Below the pieces are notes generated by a model that saw only the letters and a program-made list of their open reading frames with translations, made no database searches and was not told where the DNA came from. A stretch of DNA of 64,000 nt from VYFG01 sp965203365 (GTDB lineage: Bacteria > Pseudomonadota > Gammaproteobacteria > Arenicellales > Poriferihabitantaceae), in contig OZ241878.1 in assembly GCA_965203365.1 (NCBI GenBank), positions 3,100,001-3,164,000 on the forward strand, in the 5' to 3' direction. Below are positions 27,536-37,315 of this stretch, piece by piece (the stretch's first letter is position 1; each line of letters begins with the position of its first letter). Position numbers and translations under genes: made by a program.

Positions 27536-28282
27536 TCAAGAAACCACTGAGCGGCCCCCATCGACCCGGATGACCTGACCAGTGATGTAGGGGGCCTTCA
27601 TGATCAGGAATAGGATGGCTTCGGTGATGTCATCCGGGCTGCCGATCTGTCGCAAGGGCGTGCGATTGATCAGACGCTGTTTGGACAGTTCATCCACCGC
27701 ATAGTTTTCCGGCCACAAAATGGCGCCCGGGGCCACGGCATTGACCCGAATGTCGGGCCCCAGGTCACGGGCCAAAGAGCGAGTCAGTGCGGTCAGGCCG
27801 GACTTGGTGGTATTGTAGATGGAGTGGTCCTCCAGTGGGCGGTCCGCGTAGATGTCCGTGATATTGATGATGGAACCGCCTTGCTTGGCGAGATAGGGGG
27901 CCGTGGTCTGGGCCAGAAAAAACGGCGCTTTCAGATTGATGTGGATCAGCGCATCCCACTGGTCCTCGGTGGTGGAGTGCAGCGGGGTTGGAAAAAACCG
28001 GGCGGCATTGTTGATGAGCACATCCAACCGTCCCATGGCGACGATGGCTTCCCGGACGAGCTGTTTGAGCTTGGCAATGTCATTCAAATCACACCGCACC
28101 AGCGTGACAGAGTCCGCACGAATCTGGCACAGTTCATCACATAAGGCTTCCGCATCCCAAGGACTGCTGCGATAATGAACGATCAGGCGCATTCCCTGAG
28201 CATGCAAAGCCCGTGCCGTGGCGGCACCGATGCGGCGGGCCCCGCCGGTGATCAACGCGACTTTGTCATGTAACAGGGTCAT
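27536..28282 (-). CDS. Pteridine reductase-like short-chain dehydrogenase
   Basis: A 248-residue classical SDR. ALITGGARRIGAATARAL is the NADP-binding motif, with the Arg after Ala marking the FolM/PTR1 type; NNAARFFPTPL follows. The catalytic Tyr-Lys pair is in YNTTKSGLTAL. These enzymes reduce dihydromonapterin or biopterin. A pterin carbinolamine dehydratase gene (50131) is also in this window. The start at 28282 fits the SDR N-terminus; the open frame continues upstream but has no SDR features. Confidence 0.85.
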   Translation of the reverse strand: MTLLHDKVALITGGARRIGAATARALHAQGMRLIVHYRSSPWDAEALCDELCQIRADSVTLVRCDLNDIAKLKQLVREAIVAMGRLDVLINNAARFFPTPLHSTTEDQWDALIHINLKAPFFLAQTTAPYLAKQGGSIINITDIYADRPLEDHSIYNTTKSGLTALTRSLARDLGPDIRVNAVAPGAILWPENYAVDELSKQRLINRTPLRQIGSPDDITEAILFLIMKAPYITGQVIRVDGGRSVVS

Positions 28283-28332
28283 AATCCATTCACTGGGTTC
28301 ATCCGCGATTCTACACCTCTGTCCGTCCTTCA

Positions 28333-29520
28333 GTGAAAGATCATTTCCCTCTGGAGCCCCTAATGCCCGCCGAGCAGTTGGAATCCCGGGCATTGGCAGA
28401 CGTCATCCGTTCGGACATCCGGGATTCAGGGGGCTGGATCAGTTTTGAGCGCTTCATGCAGTTGGCTCTGTATACGCCCAAACTGGGTTACTATGCCGGA
28501 CATCGGCCGATATTCGGTCTCGGAGGAGATTATGTCACTGCACCGGCTCTGGGCGGATTGTTTGCCGCGTGCGTGGCCCGTCAGATGGCAGAGATTCTGA
28601 CCGACCCCGGATGGCGTTATGTGTCGCCGGTCATTGTCGAATTCGGGGCGGGCAACGGCGACCTGGCCGCCGGGCTGCTGACGGAACTGGATCAGCTCGA
28701 TGCACTGCCAGCGCGTTACAGTATCCTGGAAACCGGGGCCAGTTTGCAGGCACGGCAACAGTCTCGGATCGCCGCCTTGCCCGGTCGATTGGCGAATCGG
28801 GTGCACTGGCTGAAGGCACTGCCATCTCGGATCCACGGGGTGATACTGGCCAACGAGGTCCTGGATGCCATGCCCTTTCACCGGTTTGAGGTGTCGCCGG
28901 ACCGTGAGGTGGTCGCCTTGGGGGTCCGAGTCCAGGGGGACCGGTTCTGTTGGGCACCGGGTGAGGCATCGGCGGAACTGGTGGCCTTCGTCAAGATGTT
29001 GGGACTACCGGGTGGCTACCGAAGCGAATGGAGCCGACAGGTGCCAGCTTGGGTGGCCAGCGTGGCTGCCCGCTTGAAACGCGGCACCCTGTTGCTGGTG
29101 GACTACGGCTATGAGCGCCGCAGCTATTATCATCCGGACCGTTCCACGGGCACGATGCGATGTTACTTTCGTCATCGGGCCCATGAGGATCCGTTCCAGT
29201 GGCCCGGACTGCAGGACATCACCGCCCATGTCGACTTCTCGGGAGTTTTCGAGGCGGCCCGGGCGGCCGGGCTCACCCTGCTCGGATATGCCGATCAGGC
29301 CGGGTTCCTGCTCGGTGCAGGGTTTGCCGGGATCTACGAGGAAAGACTGCGTGAACTCGATATCGGCAGCCCGTCGGCCCTGGCCTTGAGTGCCGAGGCC
29401 AAGCGGTTGACTTTGCCCCAGGCCATGGGGGAACAGTTCAAGTGTATCGCCTTCGGTCGGAATTATGACAGGCTGTCTGCCTTCGTCGGGGTTGACCAGT
29501 CTCGCCGGCTCGTCGCATGA
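28333..29520 (+). CDS. MidA/NDUFAF7-like SAM-dependent methyltransferase (DUF185)
   Basis: A 395-residue protein with LGYYAGHRPIFGLGGDYVTA near the N-terminus and EFGAGNGDLAAGLL as the SAM-binding glycine motif. The eukaryotic counterpart NDUFAF7 methylates a complex I subunit; the bacterial role is not settled. It overlaps the uppP gene by 4 bases and is divergent from the pteridine reductase. The start could also be an ATG 30 bases later (28363). Confidence 0.85.
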   Translation: MKDHFPLEPLMPAEQLESRALADVIRSDIRDSGGWISFERFMQLALYTPKLGYYAGHRPIFGLGGDYVTAPALGGLFAACVARQMAEILTDPGWRYVSPVIVEFGAGNGDLAAGLLTELDQLDALPARYSILETGASLQARQQSRIAALPGRLANRVHWLKALPSRIHGVILANEVLDAMPFHRFEVSPDREVVALGVRVQGDRFCWAPGEASAELVAFVKMLGLPGGYRSEWSRQVPAWVASVAARLKRGTLLLVDYGYERRSYYHPDRSTGTMRCYFRHRAHEDPFQWPGLQDITAHVDFSGVFEAARAAGLTLLGYADQAGFLLGAGFAGIYEERLRELDIGSPSALALSAEAKRLTLPQAMGEQFKCIAFGRNYDRLSAFVGVDQSRRLVA

Positions 29521-30317
29521 CCGAATATTCCCAGGCTTTCTGGCTCGCCACCCTCCAGGGCGTGACAGAGTTTTTACCGATTTCCAGTTCCGGACATCTG
29601 ATCCTGGTACCCCATCTGGCTGGTTGGGAAGATCAAGGGCTGGCTTTTGACGTGGCCATGCATGTGGGTACCTTGTTGGCGGTCCTGATCTATTTTCGCC
29701 GGGATATTGGACTGATCCTGATGCACTGGCTGCTCTCGCTGACCGGTGGCCCGGCCACCGCCTACAGCCGACTGGCCTGGGCCATCGGCTGGGCGACAGT
29801 GATGGTCGGCTTGGTGGGCCTGGGGATGGAGTCGGTGGTGAACCAATGGCTACGCAGACCGGTACCGGTGGCACTGGCCACGATTCTGTTCGCGCTCCTT
29901 TTGGGTTGGGCAGATCGGGCCGGAGCCAAATCACGGCAGGTTGAGGACATTGGCTGGCGTGACGTGCTGGTCATTGGCAGTGCCCAGGTACTGGCACTGA
30001 TTCCGGGCACCTCCCGCTCGGGCATTACCCTGACGGCGGGTCTGGCCATGGGGCTCACCCGCGAAGCGGCAGCCCGCTTTTCGTTCCTCCTGGCGATTCC
30101 CGTCATTTGCTTGGCAGGGGGCTGGCAGGTCCGTCACCTGGTGGGCGAGGAGGCCACCGTGGCGTGGGAGGTGCTCATCTTGGCGACGTTGGTCGCAGGC
30201 GGGGTGGCCTTCGCCTGTATCCACTGGTTTCTCGTTTTCCTGCGGCGGTTCAGCCTGATGGGGTTTGTGGTGTACCGCCTGGGGCTGGGGACCATTCTGC
30301 TTCTGTACTTCCTGTAA
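29517..30317 (+). CDS. uppP: Undecaprenyl-diphosphatase
   Basis: A 266-residue membrane enzyme (BacA/UppP) that recycles undecaprenyl diphosphate for peptidoglycan and other cell-wall polymers. The signature segments are LQGVTEFLPISSSGHLIL near the N-terminus and ALIPGTSRSGITLTAGL in the middle, which supply the catalytic Glu, Ser and Arg residues. About eight membrane segments. It is coupled to the methyltransferase gene before it. Confidence 0.95.
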   Translation: MTEYSQAFWLATLQGVTEFLPISSSGHLILVPHLAGWEDQGLAFDVAMHVGTLLAVLIYFRRDIGLILMHWLLSLTGGPATAYSRLAWAIGWATVMVGLVGLGMESVVNQWLRRPVPVALATILFALLLGWADRAGAKSRQVEDIGWRDVLVIGSAQVLALIPGTSRSGITLTAGLAMGLTREAAARFSFLLAIPVICLAGGWQVRHLVGEEATVAWEVLILATLVAGGVAFACIHWFLVFLRRFSLMGFVVYRLGLGTILLLYFL

Positions 30318-30357
30318 AATCCAGCCATTCTTCCCGCAAAACTACGAGACCTCTTCC

Positions 30358-31206
30358 ATGAAGCTGACCCGTCGGGATTATCTGGGCTGGAAAAACCGGC
30401 GCGTGACCCTGCTTGGCATGTCCGGGGTCGGTAAGACCATGCTGGCATCCCTGCTACCTTGGGACAAGTGGTTCCATTATTCCGGCGATTATCGGATCGG
30501 GACGCGCTATCTTGATGAGGCGATCCTGGATCAGGTGAAGTTGATGGCGATGCAGCATCCTTATTTGAAGGCACAACTGAGAAGCGACTCAATCTATATC
30601 CGCAACAATATCACCGTCCACAATCTGGCACCGATTTCCGGCTTTCTGGGCAAGATTGGCAACCCCGCTCTCGGTGGACTCGAGGTGGAGGAATTCAAGC
30701 GTCGTCAACGTCTGTTCCGGGCAGCGGAAGTCGGCGCAATGCGCGATGTGGATACCTTCATCGAACGCGGACTCGAGGTGTATGGATATCCCCATTTCGT
30801 CAATGATGCGGGCGGAAGCATTTGTGGTCTGGGCGATGCCGAATGCTGGGAGCGACTGTCCGCCAGTACCCTGATACTGTATTTGCGAGCAGATTCCAAC
30901 ATGGAAGACATCCTGATTCATCGGGCCCGACAATCCCCCAAGCCAATGAATTACGAAGAAACGTTCCTGGATCAGAATCTGGCGGAATTTCTGGAACTCC
31001 AAGGACTGGAAAGTGCTTTGGAGATTGAACCAGATGCGTTTGTACAATGGGCTTTTCCCCGTCTGCTGGCTTGGCGCCGACCACAGTACGAGCGCATCGC
31101 AGTTCGGTACGGATATACCGCCAATGCCAGCGATATCATGACGCTTCGGGACGAGCCCGACTTTACGGAGTTCCTGTGTGCTGCCATTGACGCCGGTCCC
31201 GGTTGA
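30358..31206 (+). CDS. P-loop ATPase of unknown function
   Basis: A 282-residue protein with a Walker A near the N-terminus (LLGMSGVGKTMLASLLP). The open frame extends further upstream (30265), but the ATG at 30358 gives the natural N-terminus KLTRRDYLGWKNRRV. The rest is helical with many charged residues and no second known domain. It lies between uppP and metA on the same strand with short spacings, so it is probably co-transcribed with them. Confidence 0.7.
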   Translation: MKLTRRDYLGWKNRRVTLLGMSGVGKTMLASLLPWDKWFHYSGDYRIGTRYLDEAILDQVKLMAMQHPYLKAQLRSDSIYIRNNITVHNLAPISGFLGKIGNPALGGLEVEEFKRRQRLFRAAEVGAMRDVDTFIERGLEVYGYPHFVNDAGGSICGLGDAECWERLSASTLILYLRADSNMEDILIHRARQSPKPMNYEETFLDQNLAEFLELQGLESALEIEPDAFVQWAFPRLLAWRRPQYERIAVRYGYTANASDIMTLRDEPDFTEFLCAAIDAGPG

Positions 31207-31220
31207 CCGGTTGTTTGTCC

Positions 31221-32309
31221 ATGCCACTCATCCAGAACTCGGATCTTCCCACCTTCGCGCGTCTTCAGGCCGAAGGTCAAGAGGTGTTGTCTCTCGACCG
31301 GGCCCGGCATCAGGACATTCGAGAGCTGCATATCGGCATCTTGAACATCATGCCGGATGCGGCCCTTGAGGCCACCGAGCGGCAATTCATGCGACTGGTG
31401 GGCTCCTGTAACCGGATCGCACAGTTCCACATCCACCTTTTCTCCTTCCCGGAAATGCCTAGGGGGGCGGTAGCCAAGGCGCGTATTGATCGCTACTATG
31501 AGTGCTTTTCCGACCTTCAGCACGAGGGGCTGGATGCATTGATCCTGTCCGGGGCCAATCCGGTACAGGCTCGGATTGAGGAGGAACCATTCTGGCAGCC
31601 ATTGCTGGAAGTGGTCGACTGGGCAAGGGAACATACCTGTTCGGTGATGTGTTCCTGTCTGGCCACTCACGCTGTGGTTCAGCACCTTTGGGGCATTCAT
31701 CGCTATGCCTTGGCCGACAAGCGCTGGGGTGTGTATTCCAATCGTATTCGACACCCCCATCCGCTGGTAGCCAATATCAATACCCGCTTTGATGCACCGC
31801 ATTCTCATGTCTATGAAGTCAACAAGGAACAGTTGGCGGAAAAGGGTCTCATCACACTGGCGTCCAGTGAAGAAGCCGACATGCATCTGGCCGTCAGTCC
31901 GGACGGTCTGCGATTTGTTTTCTTTCAGGGACATCCCGAATACGATGCGGTCAGTCTGTTGAAAGAGTACAAGCGGGAAGTGATTCGCTATATCGAAGGC
32001 GTTCGAAACCAGTACCCCCCGTTTCCCGAACACTACTTCCCCCCCAAAGCTCGTCGCCTTCTGGAGGCATACAAGCAGAAAGTTGAACGGGCCCAGGGAG
32101 GTTACACCCAGCTGCCGACTTTTCCCGAGGACAAGTTGTCAACCTTGGTGGATAACACCTGGTCCGATACGGGCAAGGCCATCGTGAACAACTGGCTGGG
32201 TTTGGTGTACAGTGTGGCGGACCGACGCAGAGGCCGGACATTTATGGAAGGAGTAGATCCGGACGATCCGCTGAATCTCCCAAGCCCTGATGTGTCAATC
32301 CTGTGTTGA
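31221..32309 (+). CDS. metA: Homoserine O-acyltransferase (MetA family)
   Basis: A 362-residue enzyme for the first committed step of methionine synthesis from homoserine. The nucleophilic Cys is C146 in VMCSCLATHA, and GHPEYDA (H238, E240) supplies the His-Glu pair, as in MetA. Whether acetyl or succinyl-CoA is used cannot be read safely. The start at 31221 (MPLIQNSDLPTF) is favoured over the ATG at 31203, which lies in the end of the previous gene. Confidence 0.9.
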   Translation: MPLIQNSDLPTFARLQAEGQEVLSLDRARHQDIRELHIGILNIMPDAALEATERQFMRLVGSCNRIAQFHIHLFSFPEMPRGAVAKARIDRYYECFSDLQHEGLDALILSGANPVQARIEEEPFWQPLLEVVDWAREHTCSVMCSCLATHAVVQHLWGIHRYALADKRWGVYSNRIRHPHPLVANINTRFDAPHSHVYEVNKEQLAEKGLITLASSEEADMHLAVSPDGLRFVFFQGHPEYDAVSLLKEYKREVIRYIEGVRNQYPPFPEHYFPPKARRLLEAYKQKVERAQGGYTQLPTFPEDKLSTLVDNTWSDTGKAIVNNWLGLVYSVADRRRGRTFMEGVDPDDPLNLPSPDVSILC

Positions 32310-32412
32310 ATGGTGGCACACATTCTACCGTTCAGGCCCGGGCTGTTCCAAAGCCTGATCATTACCTTAGTCCGTGACTGACAAGGTGGCGGTTTGGTCA
32401 CTGCTGAAGAAT

Positions 32413-32711
32413 CCATGCCAGCCTGGAGCAGTGCACACGGAACGCTATCACGAACCGGTCGGCATGAGTGCGATTCAGTTGGCCTGCCATCTGAATGTGC
32501 CCCGAACGCGAATCGAACGGCTGGTCAGGGCGAGGCCGGCTTGAGTCTGGACACGGCCAGGCAGCTGGTGAAATTCTTCGCGATGACCGAAGCGTTCTGG
32601 ATCGACCTGCAACGGCCCCATGACTTTGCTCACGCTTGGGAGACGCGAGACCGTTCGGGCATCAAGTTCCTGTTGTCCGTGGATAGCGGGGTCACCCAGT
32701 ATGGGGATTGA
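32413..32711 (+). pseudogene. HigA-type antitoxin pseudogene
   Basis: One frame reads QPGAVHTERYHEPVGMSAIQ and LACHLNVPRTRIERLVRARP, matching the helix-turn-helix start of HigA antitoxins. A stop (TGA) follows, and the match resumes in another frame as LSLDTARQLVKFFAMTEAFW followed by IDLQRPHDFAHAWE. A frameshift thus breaks it at about 32540. No HigB toxin is visible before it, so this is a dead remnant of a toxin-antitoxin locus. Confidence 0.75.
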
Positions 32712-32916
32712 TATTTTCGAGCATGGGGCCGCCATGCGGAGTCATTTCGTCCTCGAATGACCGACCTTGGCGTTGATGGGTTGCAGTTGTCGTGGCTGTT
32801 GTGCCGGTCATGCTGGCCGGATCCGTCGCAATGGACGGGTCTGTGTCTTTATTGGCAAGAAGATGTCCGTCTGGGAGATCGTGACCTTCGACAGGTTATA
32901 GCGAGAACAACCCGGT

Positions 32917-34194
32917 TCAGTTCGCTGGCGGTTCCACCGGCAAGGCCCGCAGATAGTCGCTGAAGGACGGAATCGGAATGCGGTAATGGTCCGGCCAGTC
33001 CCGCACCGGCGCCAGCAGGCCCGCATGCAGGGCACTGGTCAGGAACCGGTCGAGGGATTCGCCGCTCTTCCCGCGCACCGCCTCGGTCAGCGACTCAATG
33101 CAGTCAATCGACAACCGACCACCATGCTCTTCCGCCACCTCGGCCAATCGCTTATAGACCCAGGTCCGACTGGAGCCAGCCGCCAGGCGGGCCGCATAGT
33201 ACTCCCGCTTGGATTCTTCGGCGATGGCCATGGCCTGCTCCAGACCCGCCGGATTCATGCATCCCCCGTGGGCCTGGAGCACCTCCCCTGCCGCCACCGA
33301 CACACTGTTGAGATGCTGCGGCCAGCCTTGGGACAACGCCGCCAACTGGGTGACCCAGGTGTCCTGTTCCTCGGCGGTACCGGTGAACCCATAGGCATCA
33401 AAAGCCGCCCGGATCACCGCGGCGGCCTCTTCCACAGGCAAGGGCTCCAGGTTCACCACCCGCCCCCGGGCGAAGCGCGACAGGCCGCACTGACGCAGCA
33501 CGTCCTGGGTATCGCTCAAGCCGAAAAATGCCGCCACCAGCGGAATCCCCTGCGGGTCCCGGTGCAGACAGTCCATCACCCCCTTGGTCTGTGCGCACAC
33601 CGGTGTATTCTGCGCCTCGTCCACCAAGACCACGAAGGGGAATTGACCGAGATGCGCGGCGGCATGAGCGAACAGGCCCGACGCAGACCGCTCCCGCTCC
33701 CGTCCGCTCCAGGACACCCCTCCCACCGAGACATCCCGGTCCGGGATCTCCCGCAGGAGCTGCCGACCTTGGTCCAGCCAATCGCCCAGCATCCCGGAAA
33801 CCGTCCCGGAGGCCCGCTCCCGGAGGCGCCCGGTCTCCGTATTGGCCGCCTCCACCATCGCCCTGACCACCCGGTCGGGATATCGCAAGGCATCGGGAGG
33901 CAGGGCCACCACCACCCAAGGCTCTGCTGGCGTCGAGTGGCGTCGCACCGCCTCCCGGCACTCGGCCATCAGGGCGGACTTGCCCGCGCCCGGGGCGCCC
34001 TGGAAGATCATCGTGCCACCCCCGACTCGTCCCGCCTGAAGACTGCGGACGGCGCGGCGAAAGAGATCGAACTCCGCCTCGCGACCCCGGAAGAACGGCT
34101 CCCGGCCGACTTCCGCTCGGTCCGTCTGGTCCAGCCAGATGTCGATGGGCAGAGGATCGGCTGGTGGGGGCTTGGGAAAAGGCATCGAGTTCAT
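32917..34194 (-). CDS. Lone AAA-type ATPase, GC-rich
   Basis: A 425-residue AAA (AAA_16/AAA_22-like) ATPase. Walker A is FQGAPGAGKSALM and Walker B is FVVLVDEAQN; a short linker (FRGREAEFDLFRRAVRSL) precedes them. The C-terminal third is helical, ending in a winged-helix-like region (AHAGLLAPVRDWPDHYRIPI-like). The start at 34194 has a GGGAAG ribosome binding site 8 bases before it. The gene is clearly GC-richer than its neighbours and flanked by non-coding DNA, so it is probably acquired. Such STAND-like ATPases can be defence-related, but there is no direct evidence of that here. Confidence 0.7.
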   Translation of the reverse strand: MNSMPFPKPPPADPLPIDIWLDQTDRAEVGREPFFRGREAEFDLFRRAVRSLQAGRVGGGTMIFQGAPGAGKSALMAECREAVRRHSTPAEPWVVVALPPDALRYPDRVVRAMVEAANTETGRLRERASGTVSGMLGDWLDQGRQLLREIPDRDVSVGGVSWSGRERERSASGLFAHAAAHLGQFPFVVLVDEAQNTPVCAQTKGVMDCLHRDPQGIPLVAAFFGLSDTQDVLRQCGLSRFARGRVVNLEPLPVEEAAAVIRAAFDAYGFTGTAEEQDTWVTQLAALSQGWPQHLNSVSVAAGEVLQAHGGCMNPAGLEQAMAIAEESKREYYAARLAAGSSRTWVYKRLAEVAEEHGGRLSIDCIESLTEAVRGKSGESLDRFLTSALHAGLLAPVRDWPDHYRIPIPSFSDYLRALPVEPPAN

Positions 34195-35464
34195 AGTAAC
34201 TATCTTCCCATTATCAGGCGTTTCGGCCCTGTGGGAACGGGTCAATGGAAAATGTTATAAGTTGCGCCAAAATAAAAAAACTCACGCAACACAATTCAAC
34301 CCGATGTTGAGGAGGGCGTCTTTGGATCAATTCGAAGTTAGCCTTCAGTCGCCACGACAGCCACGAAGGCTGGCCCCACCATCTGTTCCGACATCAATGA
34401 CAACAAATATGTGAGCCCGGATCACTGATGACCCGATTGGAGGTGCTCCCGACCCGGAGAGACGGCTTTCACGGCGAGTGTGGGGCTTCTATGCCTGTGT
34501 TTTCGTTAGAATGGTCAATATATTGTAGCGAGAATCATAAGTTCATCCGTCAACCTTTTCCTGATGAGGTAGGTGGATCCGTGTCGGGGAAGGCAGTACC
34601 CATCATCAACTTTCCCAACGACCCGGTAGAGGGCTTTCGAGGCTGGATCTAATGGCTATGCGGAATGAACGACTGGCTGTTCATAGACTTTTCCCAACCC
34701 GACATTATTAATTACATATATTCATCGTATATTGTTCCCTTCATGCAATCATCGACGGGGTTCACGAGAGGCTGAATTGCCCAACATGCCAAGGTTAGGC
34801 AGGGAGCAAGAGCGGTCGCATCGCGGGTCGCCCACGTGACTATAGTGCAAGGCCGGTCACGATCATGATCCGGTGACACAACCATCAATCCCCCCGGCCC
34901 TGCCGCCCCGCATTAATTGGCTTGGAACCGGTCCTTGGAAGGACTGGGCTGTCGCTTGAGGGGGCGGATCCTGGGGTTCAGCCAGGCGGTCGTGTCTCAC
35001 GGGATGCAGGCCTTGGGCGAACCGGGTCGACTCGGTCCGCGCTGCTCGGCCCGCCCTATGGGCGGAGGGAGATGTCTTGCATCGCGATGGAGGCAAAAAA
35101 GATGGCGGGCTCTGGTTGGCGGCGGTCACGGGGAGTCGAGGCACCGACACCGGACAGTGGCTATGGACGGAAATCGAGATGTCCGGCATGGACCGGGTGC
35201 TGACGGATGATAGGGCACTGGATGAAACAGCCATTCCACCTGAGAAGTCTATCCCGAGCCGGACCGAAACCGATCCAGTAGCAGGGATCACCGTGGGTCC
35301 GCCAGGGTCCTGGCCCGGTCTCGTTGCCGGGCAGGGGGGACAGCCAGGGTACCACCTTGCTGCTCATAGCGTAATAGAATGATAAGCTTTACGATATATT
35401 ATATGAACAATTTCTCCCAATCCTTCCCCCTGTGGTTTGGGAGTCAGAAATTACGATATCGCGA
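34195..35464. other. 1.27-kb gene-poor region
   Basis: No gene recognised. The left part has an inverted repeat (GTTGCG at 34261-34266 and CGCAAC at 34285-34290). AT-rich islands (34703-34740 and 35380-35410) flank a more GC-rich centre (about 34800-35350). The centre has overlapping open frames on both strands, e.g. a 142-codon one on the minus strand and a 97-codon one on the plus strand, but none resembles a protein family I know. It may be a decayed insertion. Confidence 0.45.
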
Positions 35465-36541
35465 TCAGGGAAGATGTGGCTTGGCCAGATATTCCCGGGA
35501 GGACATTTCGTGCAGTCGACTGACGGCCCGTCGGAAAGGTTCCGTCAAACGCTTGCCGGTATAGAGTGCATCCGGCAGCACAGCGGCGGACAGGATCAGG
35601 TTGACACCGCGGTCATACAGTACATCAATCAGTTCCATCAGCCGTCGGGCCGGATCGTTCTGGTCATTGTCCAGTATGGGCACATTGGCCAGCAAGACGG
35701 TGTGGAACCGACGTGCGATCTGGACGTAATCCGAACGAGAACGGTGGCCTCGACAAAGGACAGCAAACTCGAACCATACTACGCCGGATCCTGTGGCGAC
35801 CACCGGCACTTTCCGGCCTCCGACAACAATCTGGTGATCGTTGGGCTCATGCATTCCGACCAGGTTTCGGAACGTGTCTTCAATCATGGCATCTGCATCC
35901 TTGCCGAGAGGGGTGTAGTAGATAGCACTTTCCTGAAGGTAGGCCATGCGGTAGTCGTGTCCGCTGTCCACATGAATGGGTAAGCTATGTTGCTCAAGCA
36001 ACCGGACGGCGGGCAGGAATCGGTCTCGCTGCAACCCATCCCGATAGAGATCCTGCATGGGAATGTTCGAGGTGGTGACCAGAATAACTCGTTGGCGAAA
36101 CAGGGCCCTCAGCAAGCCATAAAGAATCATCGCATCGGTGATATCCGTCACTGAGAACTCATCCAGGCAGAGTACCTGATACTTTTTCGCGAGTTCGGTG
36201 CCCACCAGATGCAGGGGCTCGCGGCGGTCACCATGAGACTGTCGACGCTCATGCACCCATTGCAAGAAGTGATGAAAATGGACCCGCCAGGCCACCCCAT
36301 CCGGAAGGGACCGGTAAAAGAAATCCATCACCAAGGTCTTACCGGTACCGACACCTCCCCAAAGGTACAGTCCCTTGGGAATGCCCCGATGCTGCCAACG
36401 ACGATACCAGGGAGTAGCCAGCATTCCGATAATCTCTTGTTGGAGGGTATCTAGCCACCCCATGGCCGCCTTCTGGGACGGATCAGACCGGATCAGGCAC
36501 TCTTCTACATCCTGCTGGTAGAGACCGGAGGGACTGGCCAT
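35465..36541 (-). CDS. zapE: ZapE/AFG1-like ATPase
   Basis: A 358-residue AFG1-family ATPase. KGLYLWGGVGTGKTLVMDFF is Walker A, LCLDEFSVTDITDA is Walker B, and LVTTSNIPMQDLY follows in the sensor region. ZapE works with the FtsZ ring during division under stress in E. coli. It starts 9 bases after the end of the HAD hydrolase gene, so the two are probably one transcript. Confidence 0.9.
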   Translation of the reverse strand: MASPSGLYQQDVEECLIRSDPSQKAAMGWLDTLQQEIIGMLATPWYRRWQHRGIPKGLYLWGGVGTGKTLVMDFFYRSLPDGVAWRVHFHHFLQWVHERRQSHGDRREPLHLVGTELAKKYQVLCLDEFSVTDITDAMILYGLLRALFRQRVILVTTSNIPMQDLYRDGLQRDRFLPAVRLLEQHSLPIHVDSGHDYRMAYLQESAIYYTPLGKDADAMIEDTFRNLVGMHEPNDHQIVVGGRKVPVVATGSGVVWFEFAVLCRGHRSRSDYVQIARRFHTVLLANVPILDNDQNDPARRLMELIDVLYDRGVNLILSAAVLPDALYTGKRLTEPFRRAVSRLHEMSSREYLAKPHLP

Positions 36542-36549
36542 GGAAGGTG

Positions 36550-37257
36550 TCAGACGGGGGGGATGATCTGATGGAAATCCCGGACCGCGGGGTAATTCGT
36601 AGTCGGTTGTGGAGGACCCTTGAGGTCAGGCTGGTGAATGGTCAGGAGCCAGCCGATACCAAAATCACGAGCGGCGTCCAGCACCTTGACGTTATCATCA
36701 ATCAGCAGGCTGTGATGTCCATCGAATCCGATGCGAGTCTTGAGTGCCTGCCAGAATTCCACGGTCTCCTTGCAACAGGCCAGTTCGTGGGAACTGACCA
36801 ATTGGTGGAAATAGGGGCCAAGCGTTACATGAGAGAATTTGAGTTCGATCACATCCCTGTGGGCATTGGTAGTCAGTACCCGTGACTTATCTGTGCTTTG
36901 CAGCCAGCACAGAAAATCGGTGACTCCCGGCCGCAGACGGATCAAGTGGGAAACTTCCTGTTTCAGTACCGGAATGTCCAGATGAAGGTAGTCGCTCCAG
37001 TAGTGGAGGTTGTACCAATCCAGGGAGCCCTGGATCGCTCGCATATGGGGAAGGATGTGGGCACGGGCGGACTCCAATGAAAGGCCATGGTGTTCCGCAT
37101 AGCGATGTGGAACATGGATTTGCCAGAAAAAATTGTCGAAATGCAGATCCAGCAATGTGCCGTCCATATCCAGGAACACGGTGTCAATCTCATGCCAATC
37201 GGGCATGGGATCTGTGAAACCCGTCGGGGTGGTGTGGGTCGTAGCGATGGTCATCAA
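36550..37257 (-). CDS. yrfG: HAD-family nucleotidase (YrfG-like)
   Basis: A 235-residue HAD hydrolase. FLDMDGTLLDLHFDN is motif I (nucleophile Asp), TTNAHRD motif II, and LLIDDNVKVLDAA motif IV. It matches YrfG, a GMP/IMP 5'-nucleotidase of gammaproteobacteria. It is the first gene of the unit with zapE, and it is divergent from nudE, which is a common gamma arrangement. Confidence 0.85.
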   Translation of the reverse strand: MMTIATTHTTPTGFTDPMPDWHEIDTVFLDMDGTLLDLHFDNFFWQIHVPHRYAEHHGLSLESARAHILPHMRAIQGSLDWYNLHYWSDYLHLDIPVLKQEVSHLIRLRPGVTDFLCWLQSTDKSRVLTTNAHRDVIELKFSHVTLGPYFHQLVSSHELACCKETVEFWQALKTRIGFDGHHSLLIDDNVKVLDAARDFGIGWLLTIHQPDLKGPPQPTTNYPAVRDFHQIIPPV

Positions 37258-37315
37258 GGATGCGATTCAGGGAGTCTTCAGGGTAAAATCTTGTCTTAAC
37301 TCGCCTTTGTTCCGT

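Noticed and set aside
34863..35291. 142-codon minus-strand frame and overlapping plus-strand frames
   Set aside because: None has a recognisable family or start signals, and the overlapping frames conflict with each other.
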